Positions 18,137-26,184 of a stretch of DNA of 64,000 nucleotides are shown one piece after another. Both the position numbers and the translations under genes were made by a program. The notes beneath the pieces were generated by a model. The model made no database searches. It saw only the letters and a list, made by a program, of their open reading frames with translations, and had not been told where the DNA came from. Each line of letters begins with the position of its first letter. Position 1 is the first letter of the stretch. Source of the stretch: Streptomyces sp. TRM70350 (GTDB lineage Bacteria > Actinomycetota > Actinomycetes > Streptomycetales > Streptomycetaceae); contig NZ_JAHUXH010000021.1 of the NCBI RefSeq assembly GCF_019219825.1, positions 1 to 64,000 on the forward strand. The letters are read 5' to 3'.

Positions 18137-19336
18137 ATGCCTCGTTGGAAGGCCTTGCCGGATGAACTCGATCCGCAGATAGAGGAGTTCGTCGGCCAGC
18201 TGCGGCGGCTCGTGGACCGCAGCGGCCTGAGTATCTCCGCGCTGTCCGACCGCACGGGCTACAGCAAGACGTCCTGGGAGCGTTACCTGAACGGGCGGCT
18301 GCTCGCACCGAAGGGCGCGATCGTCGCGCTGGCCGAGGTCACCGGCACCAACCCGATCCATCTGACCACCATGTGGGAGCTCGCCGAACGGGCCTGGAGC
18401 CGCTCGGAGATGCGCCACGACAGGACCATGGAGGCGATCCGGATATCGCAGGCGCGCGCGGCGCTCGGCGAGTTCGGCGCGCCCCCGGCGAACACCAAGG
18501 GCAAGACGGCCCGCAGGGGCGGCAGCGCGACGGCCATGCCGGGCATCGCGGGCCCGGCGGGCGTGGCCCCGACGGTGCCGCCCCAGCCGACGGCACCGGA
18601 CGCGAACGCCCGGGAGGCCGAGGCACGGCCGACGGTCAACTCGTGGGGGCTCGCGGGGTACACCGGGCCGTCCCGGGCGAGCGGCCGTCGTGGCGCCGGT
18701 ACGGGGGTGAATCCGGCGTCGGCCGGACGGGCGCCGGGCGCCGGAGTGCCGACCCCCACCCCGCCGCCGGGCGCCGGAGTGCCCACGCCGTCCCCGCGCC
18801 CGCCGGGCGCCGGAGTGCCGACCCCGCCAGGCGCCCCTTCCGGCGGCGCGTCCGGCAAGAAGCGGCTCGCGCTGTTCGCCGCCGGTGCCGTCGCCGTGGC
18901 CGTCGCGGCCGGTGCCGCGTACCACCTCACCGGCGGCGACCGGAACGACACCGCGAGCGCCGCCCCGTCCCCGTCCGTCAGCATCGACGCCAACCTGCCA
19001 CCCGGCGTCAAGTGCAGCGGCGACACCTGCACCGGCAAGGACGCGGAGACCATGGGATGCAGCGGCGACCTCGTCACCACCGCCAGGACGGCGACCGTCG
19101 GCACCACCGTCGTCGAGGTCCGTTACAGCGAGACCTGCGGCGCGGCGTGGGGCCGTATCACCCAGGCCGCCGAGGGCGACGAGGTCCAGGTGACCGTGGG
19201 CACGACCAAGGAGAACGGCTCCATCACAGCCGTCGGTGACACCATCGCGTACACCCCGATGATCGCCGTGAAGGACGCGGGCGAGGCCACGGCGTGCGCC
19301 ACGCTGGCGTCGGGGGAGCGGGGCTGCACACAGTAG
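18137..19336 (+). CDS. Membrane-anchored HTH protein with extracytoplasmic DUF2690 domain
   Basis: 399 residues. A cytoplasmic helix-turn-helix (SISALSDRTGYSKTSWERYL, about 35-60) is followed by a long Pro/Gly/Ala linker with three GAGVPTP repeats. One transmembrane segment near residue 240 (LALFAAGAVAVAVAAGAAYH) leads to an outer domain with four Cys (VKCSGDTCTGKDAETMGCSG) typical of DUF2690. ATG at 18137 follows GGGGGGAAG. The layout suggests a one-component transmembrane regulator that senses outside and binds DNA inside. Ligand and target are unknown. Confidence 0.85.
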   Translation: MPRWKALPDELDPQIEEFVGQLRRLVDRSGLSISALSDRTGYSKTSWERYLNGRLLAPKGAIVALAEVTGTNPIHLTTMWELAERAWSRSEMRHDRTMEAIRISQARAALGEFGAPPANTKGKTARRGGSATAMPGIAGPAGVAPTVPPQPTAPDANAREAEARPTVNSWGLAGYTGPSRASGRRGAGTGVNPASAGRAPGAGVPTPTPPPGAGVPTPSPRPPGAGVPTPPGAPSGGASGKKRLALFAAGAVAVAVAAGAAYHLTGGDRNDTASAAPSPSVSIDANLPPGVKCSGDTCTGKDAETMGCSGDLVTTARTATVGTTVVEVRYSETCGAAWGRITQAAEGDEVQVTVGTTKENGSITAVGDTIAYTPMIAVKDAGEATACATLASGERGCTQ

Positions 19337-19557
19337 AAGCGCGGCAGAAAGGCGTCGGCGGTGCGCATGCCGTTCCGCGATCCCGGGAACGCGCACAGTA
19401 CCCCCACGGGAGTCCGGCAACGGTACCCCTACCCGGCGGTCGTCCCGTCTCTCCTCTCCCGGACGGGCGGCCGCCGCCTTTCGTGGGTTCTGTGGGGTGG
19501 GCCACATCAACCCGCACGTCCGGGATCCCGGATGCGCGATAGCCTGACCGCTGGATC

Positions 19558-19575
19558 TCTCTTGACGCCAAGAGA
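19558..19575. promoter_or_regulatory. Inverted repeat in the mdh leader
   Basis: TCTCTTG, four bases, CAAGAGA: a perfect 7-bp dyad 58 bp before the mdh start and the most AT-rich part of this gap. It looks like a repressor or activator site of an unidentified regulator; the short loop would also allow an RNA hairpin. The 19337-19557 stretch shows nothing else recognisable. Confidence 0.45.
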
Positions 19576-19633
19576 TCGATCAAAAAAGCCGGGGCAGGGA
19601 CGCCCCACCGCCAGCTGTCATACGGAGAACGCC

Positions 19634-20623
19634 ATGACCCGCACTCCCGTGAACGTCACCGTCACCGGCGCGGCCGGCCAGATCGGTTACGCCCTGCTCT
19701 TCCGCATCGCCTCCGGCCAGCTGCTCGGCGCGGACGTGCCGGTCAGGCTCCGCCTCCTGGAGATCACCCCGGCGCTGAAGGCCGCCGAGGGCACCGCGAT
19801 GGAGCTGGACGACTGCGCGTTCCCGCTGCTCCAGGGCATCGACATCACCGACGACCCGAACGTCGCCTTCGACGGCGCCAACGTCGCCCTCCTCGTCGGC
19901 GCCCGCCCGCGCACCAAGGGCATGGAGCGCGGTGACCTGCTGGAGGCCAACGGCGGCATCTTCAAGCCGCAGGGCCAGGCCATCAACGCGCACGCCGCGG
20001 ACGACATCAAGGTCCTCGTCGTCGGCAACCCGGCCAACACCAACGCGCTGATCGCACAGGCCGCCGCCCCGGACGTACCGGCCGAGCGCTTCACCGCGAT
20101 GACCCGGCTGGACCACAACCGCGCGCTGACCCAGCTGTCGAAGAAGACGGGCACGCCGGTCTCCGAGATCAAGAAGCTGACGATCTGGGGCAACCACTCC
20201 GCCACCCAGTACCCGGACATCTTCCACGCCACCGTCGCGGGCAAGAACGCCGCCGAGGTCGTGAACGACGAGAAGTGGCTGGCCGAGGACTTCATCCCGA
20301 CCGTTGCCAAGCGCGGCGCCGCCATCATCGAGGCCCGCGGCGCCTCGTCGGCCGCGTCCGCCGCCAACGCCGCCATCGACCACATCCACTCCTGGGTCAA
20401 CGGCACGCCCGAGGGCGACTGGGTCTCCATGGGCATCCCGTCCGACGGCTCCTACGGCGTCCCGGAGGGCCTGATCTCCTCCTTCCCGGTCACCTGCGAG
20501 GACGGCAAGTACGAGATCGTCCAGGGCCTGGAGATCAACGACTTCTCCCGCGCCCGCATCGACGCCTCCGTCAAGGAGCTGGAGGAGGAGCGCGAGGCGG
20601 TCCGCGGCCTCGGCCTCATCTGA
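19634..20623 (+). CDS. mdh: Malate dehydrogenase
   Basis: NAD-dependent malate/oxaloacetate interconversion in the TCA cycle. 329 residues, the length of the actinobacterial type. Seen: the dinucleotide-binding GAAGQIGYALLFRIASG at residue 11, substrate-loop Args in GARPRTKGMERGDLL, TRLDHNRA, and the catalytic His in WGNHSATQYPD near residue 191. ATG at 19634 after GGAGAACGCC; longer in-frame readings pass through the non-coding leader. The gene is monocistronic, with a strong terminator behind it. Confidence 0.98.
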   Translation: MTRTPVNVTVTGAAGQIGYALLFRIASGQLLGADVPVRLRLLEITPALKAAEGTAMELDDCAFPLLQGIDITDDPNVAFDGANVALLVGARPRTKGMERGDLLEANGGIFKPQGQAINAHAADDIKVLVVGNPANTNALIAQAAAPDVPAERFTAMTRLDHNRALTQLSKKTGTPVSEIKKLTIWGNHSATQYPDIFHATVAGKNAAEVVNDEKWLAEDFIPTVAKRGAAIIEARGASSAASAANAAIDHIHSWVNGTPEGDWVSMGIPSDGSYGVPEGLISSFPVTCEDGKYEIVQGLEINDFSRARIDASVKELEEEREAVRGLGLI

Positions 20624-20642
20624 CCCCGGCGACACCCGCCGC

Positions 20643-20678
20643 ACGACCCCCGGCCCGCCACCACGGGCCGGGGGTCGT
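20643..20678 (+). terminator. mdh terminator
   Basis: A 15-bp perfect stem (20643-20657 with 20664-20678), loop CCACCA, followed by CGTCGTTTTCCC. The best factor-independent-type terminator in the window. Confidence 0.9.
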
Positions 20679-20742
20679 CGTCGTTTTCCCTGGGCACATT
20701 GCTTCTGCTACGACGCTCGGAAGCTCCTCAACCCGCCCCGGC

Positions 20743-20886
20743 CTGGAGCGGGCCGTCGCCCTGGTCGAGCAGGCCGCCGCGGCCACCGACACGGATGTGC
20801 GCGCCCGCTGGGTGCGCGAGCGGCTGGACGCCGTCGGGTACGAGGGTCCCGCCGACTCCGTCGCGGCGATCAAGCACCTGCGCTAG
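20743..20886 (+). other. Coding-like 47-codon stretch without a clear start
   Basis: Reads LERAVALVEQAAAATDTDVR onwards to AAIKHLR and a TAG stop, with strongly G/C-ended codons and amphipathic helical content like a real small protein. No ATG, GTG or TTG lies in frame between the mdh terminator and this stretch; only CTG at 20743 could start it. It may be the tail of a decayed gene, a gene with a nearby indel, or a CTG-start peptide. Confidence 0.35.
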
Positions 20887-20968
20887 GCGGCCCCCGGCCT
20901 CAGCCTTCTGAGCGCCGTCCAGCCGGCCAAGTCGGCGGCGGCGCAGGGCGCTCAGCCGACCGGACAGG

Positions 20969-21850
20969 TCAGCGCAGCCGCTTCTCGAACCAGTGCCCGG
21001 CGTAGATGTGCTCGGCGTACGCCGGGATCTCCGTGTAGCCGGCCGCCCGGTACATCGTCTGCGCCTCGGTGAGCACGGCGTGCGTGTCCAGTCGTACGAC
21101 GTCGAAGCCGCGCTCGATCGCCGCGCGCTCCAGCGCCGCTAGGATCCGGCGGGCCAGCCCCAGCCGCCGGGCGTCCGGGTGGACCCACACGTGCTTGATC
21201 TCGCCCACGCCCGGTTCGAGAGGGCGCAGCCCGCCGCAGCCGACGGGACGTTCGTCCTCGTACGCCACGAAGAAGGCACCCGAGTCGCCGGACACCTCTT
21301 CCGGGCGTACGAGATCGGCGGGATCGAAGCCTTCGGGGAAGCGTTCGTCCAGCTCGGCGGCGTAGGCGGCGAGGGTGGCGCGGGCGTCCGGGGAGGCGCC
21401 GTCGACGCGTTCGACGGTGATGCCGGCCAGGCGCAGCAGGCGCTCGGTGGTGGTCATGGCCTCGGTGAGCCGGGCGCGCTGGGCCGGGGTGAGACCGTCG
21501 AGCAGGCCGGTCACCAGGGCGTCGGCCCGGCGGTTCTGTTCGTTGACCTCGACGCGTCCGGCCGGGGTGAGTTCGATCATGCGCAGCCGGTTGTCGCCGG
21601 GGTGGACGCTCAGCCGGACCATGCCCTGTGCCTCCAGGGCCTTGGCCATCCGGCTCAGATAGCCCGCGTCCAGGCCGAGCCGGGCGCGCAGCTCACGCAG
21701 CGAGGCGCCGTCGCCGATCTCGAAGAGCAGGCGGGCCTCGCCGAGGGGGCGGTTCTGGCCCAGGTAGTGGTCGTCGAGGGCGCCGATGCGGCGGGTGAAG
21801 TAGCGGTTGAAGCGGCGGAAAGCCGCGACGTGCTCGGATACTGCCTCCAT
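20969..21850 (-). CDS. MarR-type regulator fused to a GNAT acetyltransferase
   Basis: 293 residues. An N-terminal MarR winged-helix domain (about 1-145; LRELRARLGLDAGYLSRMAK recognition region) is fused to a C-terminal GNAT domain (about 150-290; acetyl-CoA loop in ARRLGLARRILAALE). This fusion is a known family. ATG at 21850 has no Shine-Dalgarno sequence, because an 18-bp palindrome ends four bases before it, so the mRNA may be leaderless and autoregulated. It is divergent from the betaine operon and may control it, though that is an inference. Confidence 0.9.
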   Translation of the reverse strand: MEAVSEHVAAFRRFNRYFTRRIGALDDHYLGQNRPLGEARLLFEIGDGASLRELRARLGLDAGYLSRMAKALEAQGMVRLSVHPGDNRLRMIELTPAGRVEVNEQNRRADALVTGLLDGLTPAQRARLTEAMTTTERLLRLAGITVERVDGASPDARATLAAYAAELDERFPEGFDPADLVRPEEVSGDSGAFFVAYEDERPVGCGGLRPLEPGVGEIKHVWVHPDARRLGLARRILAALERAAIERGFDVVRLDTHAVLTEAQTMYRAAGYTEIPAYAEHIYAGHWFEKRLR

Positions 21851-21854
21851 ATTT

Positions 21855-21872
21855 CTTTGACTTTAGTCAAAG
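21855..21872. promoter_or_regulatory. MarR-type operator palindrome
   Basis: CTTTGACT-TT-AGTCAAAG: perfect 8-bp arms with a 2-bp spacer, immediately upstream of the MarR-GNAT start codon in the 189-bp divergent region. Size and placement fit a MarR autoregulatory site. It is AT-rich against a GC-rich background. Confidence 0.7.
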
Positions 21873-21950
21873 GACACCGATCCGCCCATAGGGGCGAGGG
21901 AAGCGAGGGTTTTTCTAGGTATTTGTCCGAATTCTCAGTGAGGCAGCACA

Positions 21951-21981
21951 CTTTCAGCCACCGATTCCGCATGCCTGAAAG
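21951..21981. promoter_or_regulatory. Second dyad upstream of betB
   Basis: CTTTCAG at 21951-21957 and CTGAAAG at 21975-21981 form a 7-bp dyad with a 17-base centre, 58 bp before the betaine aldehyde dehydrogenase start. Possible regulator site or leader hairpin. Confidence 0.3.
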
Positions 21982-22039
21982 GGGTACGGGCAGGCGCTCA
22001 CGGTCCCCCCTGAACAGGAACGGAAGGCAAGAACCGAGC

Positions 22040-23548
22040 ATGTCGGACAGAGACACGATCCACGTGGCAGGGGAGTGGCGGCCCGCCGTCTCCGGTGCCA
22101 CGCGCGAGATCCTCGACCCCGCGGACGCCCTGCCGTTCGCCGTGGTCGCCGAGGGGGACGAGAAGGACACGGACCTGGCCGTCGCCGCCGCCCACCGCGC
22201 CTTCGACGGCGGGCAGGGCCAGTGGCCCCGCACCCCCGTCGCCGAGCGCGCCGCCCTGCTGCGCCGCGTCGCCGACCTGCTGGTCCGCGACCGCGAGGAA
22301 CTCGGCCTGCTGGAGAGCCGGGACGCCGGCAAGACCGCCGAGGAGGGCCGCGTCGACATCGACTGCGTGGCCGACGCCTTCCGTTACTTCGCCGACCTGG
22401 TGGCCGGGGAAGGGGCCGGCCGGGTCGTCGACGCGGGCTCGCCCGACATCCACAGCGTCGTCGTGCACGAACCGGTCGGCGTCTGCGCGCTGATCACACC
22501 GTGGAACTACCCCCTGCTCCAGGCCAGCTGGAAGATCGCGCCCGCGCTCGCGGCCGGGAACACCTTCGTGGTCAAGCCGAGCGAGATCACGCCGATGACC
22601 ACCATCGCCCTGATCGACCTGCTCGCCGAGGCCGGGCTGCCCGCCGGAGTCGCGAACATCGTCACCGGCCCCGGCCACACGGTCGGCGCCCGCCTCGCCG
22701 AGCACCCGGACGTCGACCTGGTCTCCTTCACCGGTGGCCTGGTCAGCGGCACGAAGGTGGCCGCGGCCGCCGCCCCGACCGTCAAGAAGGTCGCCCTCGA
22801 ACTCGGCGGCAAGAACCCCAACGTCGTCTTCGCCGACGCCTGCGCCACCGACGAGGCCTTCGACACCGCCGTCGACCAGGCCCTCAACGCCGCCTTCATC
22901 CACAGCGGCCAGGTCTGCTCCGCGGGCGCGCGCCTCATCGTCGAGGAGTCGGTCAGGGAGCGGTTCGTCGCCGAACTCGCGCGCCGGGCCGGTCGTATCC
23001 GCCTCGGGCGCGGGACGGCGGACGGCGTCGAGTGCGGCCCCCTCGTCTCCGAGCAGCAGCGCGCCAAGGTGGAGTCGTACGTCGCCTCCGCGCTGGCCGA
23101 GGGCGCGGTGCTGCGCTGCGGCGGCAAGCGTCCGGAGCCCACCGATTCCCGGCCCGCCACCGGCTACTTCTACGAGCCGACGGTGCTCGACCAGTGCCAC
23201 CGCGAGATGAAGGTCGTACGCGAAGAGGTCTTCGGGCCGGTCCTGACGGTGGAGACCTTCCGCACCGAGGACGAGGCCGTGGCGCTCGCCAACGACACCG
23301 AGTACGGGCTGGCCGGTGCCGTCTGGACCGCCGACGCCGGGCGGGCCCGCCGGGTCGCGGGACGGCTCCGCCACGGCACCGTCTGGATCAACGACTTCCA
23401 CCCCTACCTCCCGCAGGCGGAGTGGGGCGGCTTCGGCAAGAGCGGCGTCGGCCGCGAACTCGGCCCGGCCGGGCTCGCCGAGTACCGCGAAACCAAGCAC
23501 GTCTACCAGAACCTCGCGCCGAAGCCGGTGCGCTGGTTCGCGGGCTGA
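22040..23548 (+). CDS. betB: Betaine aldehyde dehydrogenase family protein
   Basis: 502-residue NAD(P)-dependent aldehyde dehydrogenase, most likely oxidising betaine aldehyde to glycine betaine. Seen: ITPWNYPLLQASWK near residue 154, the catalytic Glu in LELGGKNPN near 255, the catalytic Cys in HSGQVCSAGA near 294 and the EEVFGPV motif near 396. ATG at 22040 is chosen because homology starts there; longer readings overlap the divergent MarR gene. It is followed by a GMC oxidoreductase and betaine transporter genes, which supports this substrate over other aldehydes. Confidence 0.9.
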   Translation: MSDRDTIHVAGEWRPAVSGATREILDPADALPFAVVAEGDEKDTDLAVAAAHRAFDGGQGQWPRTPVAERAALLRRVADLLVRDREELGLLESRDAGKTAEEGRVDIDCVADAFRYFADLVAGEGAGRVVDAGSPDIHSVVVHEPVGVCALITPWNYPLLQASWKIAPALAAGNTFVVKPSEITPMTTIALIDLLAEAGLPAGVANIVTGPGHTVGARLAEHPDVDLVSFTGGLVSGTKVAAAAAPTVKKVALELGGKNPNVVFADACATDEAFDTAVDQALNAAFIHSGQVCSAGARLIVEESVRERFVAELARRAGRIRLGRGTADGVECGPLVSEQQRAKVESYVASALAEGAVLRCGGKRPEPTDSRPATGYFYEPTVLDQCHREMKVVREEVFGPVLTVETFRTEDEAVALANDTEYGLAGAVWTADAGRARRVAGRLRHGTVWINDFHPYLPQAEWGGFGKSGVGRELGPAGLAEYRETKHVYQNLAPKPVRWFAG

Positions 23549-23596
23549 GGTCCCGACAGCCCGCAGGAACCACCCTTCACCCTGGAGTAACCCCCC

Positions 23597-25129
23597 ATGC
23601 CCGAGACCACCCCAACCTACGACTACGTCGTCATCGGCGGCGGCACGGCAGGCTCCGTCATCGCCTCCCGCCTCACCGAGAACCCCGACGTCACCGTCGC
23701 CGTCATCGAGGGCGGCCCCAGCGACGTGGACCGCGAGGACGTCCTCACCCTGCGCCGCTGGATGGGCCTGCTCGGCGGCGAACTCGACTACGACTACCCC
23801 ACCACCGAGCAGCCACGCGGCAACTCCCACATCCGGCACAGCCGCGCCCGCGTCCTCGGCGGCTGCTCGTCCCACAACACCCTCATCGCCTTCAAGCCGC
23901 TGCCGTCCGACTGGGACGAGTGGGAGGCGGCCGGGGCCAAGGGCTGGGGCGCGGTGCAGATGGAGGCGTACTACGCCCGGCTGCTGAACAACATCGTCCC
24001 GGTCGACGAGAAGGACCGGAACGCCATCGCCCGCGACTTCGTCGACGCCGCCCAGGCCGCGCTGGGTGTGCCCCGCGTGGAGGGCTTCAACGAGAAGCCG
24101 TTCACCGAGGGCGTCGGCTTCTTCGACCTCGCCTACCACCCCGAGAACAACAAGCGGTCCTCGGCCTCGGTGGCGTACCTCCACCCGGTGATGGACGAGC
24201 GGCCCAACCTGACGCTCCTGCTGGAGACCTGGGCGCACAGGCTTCAGCTGAACGGCACCCGCGCCGAGGGCGTCCACGTCCGCACCAAGGACGGCGAGGA
24301 GATCCTCGTCCGGGCCCGCAACGAGGTCGTGCTGTGCGCGGGCGCGGTCGACTCGCCCCGGCTGCTGCTGCACTCCGGCATCGGCCCGAAGGACGATCTC
24401 GCCGAGCTGGGCATACCGGTGGTCCACGATCTGCCCGGCGTCGGCGAGAACCTGCTCGACCACCCCGAGTCGGTGATCGTCTGGGAGACCCACGGGCCCC
24501 TCCCGGAGAACTCCGCGATGGACTCCGACGCGGGCCTGTTCGTGCGCCGCGACCCCGAACACGCGGGCCCCGACCTGATGTTCCACTTCTACCAGATCCC
24601 GTTCACGGACAACCCGGAGCGCCTCGGCTACGAACGGCCCCCGTACGGCGTCTCGATGACCCCGAACATCCCCAAGCCGAAGAGCCGCGGACGGCTGTAC
24701 CTCACCAGCGCCGACCCGGCCGTGAAGCCCGCACTGGACTTCCGCTACTTCACCGACGAGGACGACTACGACGGCCGCACCCTCGTCGACGGCATCCGCA
24801 TCGCCCGCGAGATCGCCAAGGCCGAGCCGCTGGCGGGCTGGCTGAAGCGGGAGGTGTGCCCCGGCCCGGACGTCACCAGCGACGAGGCGCTCAGCGAGTA
24901 CGCCCGCAAGGTCGCGCACACCGTCTACCACCCGGCGGGTACCTGCCGGATGGGCGACGCCTCCGACGAACTCGCGGTCGTCGACCCCGAGTTGCGGATC
25001 CGTGGCCTGGACGGCATCCGGATCGCGGACGCGTCGGTGTTCCCGACCATGACCGCGGTGAACCCGATGATCGGGGTGCTGATGGTCGGGGAGCGGGCCG
25101 TGGAGCTGATCGGGGGTGGTGCGCGATGA
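23597..25129 (+). CDS. GMC oxidoreductase, probable choline dehydrogenase/oxidase
   Basis: 510-residue FAD flavoenzyme. The N-terminal dinucleotide fold VVIGGGTAGSVIASRL starts at residue 11, the GMC signature RVLGGCSSHN is near 92, and the C-terminal catalytic region has HTVYHPAGTCRMG near residue 440 with the active-site His. In this operon it most likely oxidises choline to betaine aldehyde for the upstream dehydrogenase. ATG at 23597 after GGAG; the stop overlaps the transporter ATPase start (ATGA). Confidence 0.88.
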   Translation: MPETTPTYDYVVIGGGTAGSVIASRLTENPDVTVAVIEGGPSDVDREDVLTLRRWMGLLGGELDYDYPTTEQPRGNSHIRHSRARVLGGCSSHNTLIAFKPLPSDWDEWEAAGAKGWGAVQMEAYYARLLNNIVPVDEKDRNAIARDFVDAAQAALGVPRVEGFNEKPFTEGVGFFDLAYHPENNKRSSASVAYLHPVMDERPNLTLLLETWAHRLQLNGTRAEGVHVRTKDGEEILVRARNEVVLCAGAVDSPRLLLHSGIGPKDDLAELGIPVVHDLPGVGENLLDHPESVIVWETHGPLPENSAMDSDAGLFVRRDPEHAGPDLMFHFYQIPFTDNPERLGYERPPYGVSMTPNIPKPKSRGRLYLTSADPAVKPALDFRYFTDEDDYDGRTLVDGIRIAREIAKAEPLAGWLKREVCPGPDVTSDEALSEYARKVAHTVYHPAGTCRMGDASDELAVVDPELRIRGLDGIRIADASVFPTMTAVNPMIGVLMVGERAVELIGGGAR

Positions 25130-26184
25130 GTACCGCTGTCGGGACCGCCTCCGTGTTCTCCGTCGACGGGCTGTGGAAGGTCTTCGGCCCGAAGGCCGAC
25201 CGCGTCCCCGCCGACCCGGAGCTGGCCGCCCTGCCCGCCGCCGAGCTGCGCGCCCGCACCGGCTGCACCGCCGCCGTCCGGGACGTCTCCTTCGACGTGC
25301 GCAAAGGTGAGGTCTTCGTCGTCATGGGCCTGTCCGGCTCCGGCAAGTCCACGCTGGTGCGCTGTCTGACCCGGCTGATCGAACCGACGGCCGGGACCAT
25401 CGCCATCGACGGCGAGGACGTCCGCGCCATGGACAAGGCCCGGCTGCGCGAACTGCGCCGGCACCGCGCCGCGATGGTGTTCCAGCACTTCGGGCTGCTC
25501 CCGCACCGCACGGTCCTCGACAACGTGGCGTACGGACTGGAGATCCAGGGCGTGGGCAGGGCCGAGCGGCGCGAGAAGGCGGCGGAGGTCGTCGCCAAGG
25601 TGGGCCTGGCGGGCATGGAGCAGCGCAGGCCCGGCCAGCTGTCGGGCGGACAGCAGCAGCGGGTGGGGCTCGCGCGTGCGCTGGCCGTCGACCCGGAGGT
25701 GCTGCTGTTCGACGAGCCGTTCAGCGCCCTCGACCCGCTGATCCGGCGGGAGATGCAGGAAGAGGTCGTCCGGCTGCATCGCGACGAGGGCCGCACGATG
25801 GTCTTCATCACCCATGACCTGAACGAGGCGCTCAAGCTCGGTGACCGGATCGCCCTGATGCGTGACGGCCGGATCGTCCAGCTCGGCACCCCGGAGGAGA
25901 TCGTCGGCTCCCCGGCCGACGACTACGTCCGCGAGTTCGTCCGCGACGTCCCCCGCGAACAGGTCATGACCGTGCGCACCGCCATGCGGCCCGCGTCCGC
26001 GGAGGAGGCGGGGGCCGGACCGGCGGTGGCCCCGGCGGCGACCGTGTCGGAGGCCATCGAGGCGGTGGCACGGAACGGGGGACCGGTGCGGGTGGTGGAC
26101 TCCGGCCGGTGCCTCGGCGTGGTGGACCCGGAGGGACTGCTGGGTGTGGTGGCCGGTACGGGGCCTCGTCAGGAGGTGGCTTGA
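25126..26184 (+). CDS. Glycine betaine/proline ABC transporter ATP-binding protein
   Basis: 352 residues of the OpuAA/ProV class. Walker A GLSGSGKST near residue 68, Q-loop MVFQHFGLLPHRTV, signature LSGGQQQRVGLARAL near 172, Walker B VLLFDEPFSALDPL near 193, H-loop FITHDL. The C-terminal 80 residues form a partial CBS-like regulatory tail. The extra N-terminal segment before the ATPase core (ELAALPAAELRARTG) is typical of this class. The ATG overlaps the GMC stop, and its own stop overlaps the permease start (TGATG). Confidence 0.93.
   Translation: MSTAVGTASVFSVDGLWKVFGPKADRVPADPELAALPAAELRARTGCTAAVRDVSFDVRKGEVFVVMGLSGSGKSTLVRCLTRLIEPTAGTIAIDGEDVRAMDKARLRELRRHRAAMVFQHFGLLPHRTVLDNVAYGLEIQGVGRAERREKAAEVVAKVGLAGMEQRRPGQLSGGQQQRVGLARALAVDPEVLLFDEPFSALDPLIRREMQEEVVRLHRDEGRTMVFITHDLNEALKLGDRIALMRDGRIVQLGTPEEIVGSPADDYVREFVRDVPREQVMTVRTAMRPASAEEAGAGPAVAPAATVSEAIEAVARNGGPVRVVDSGRCLGVVDPEGLLGVVAGTGPRQEVA

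Noticed and set aside
21998..24931. A 977-codon minus-strand open frame opposite betB and the GMC gene
   Set aside because: Shadow frame produced by strong G/C third-position bias, with no recognisable domain.
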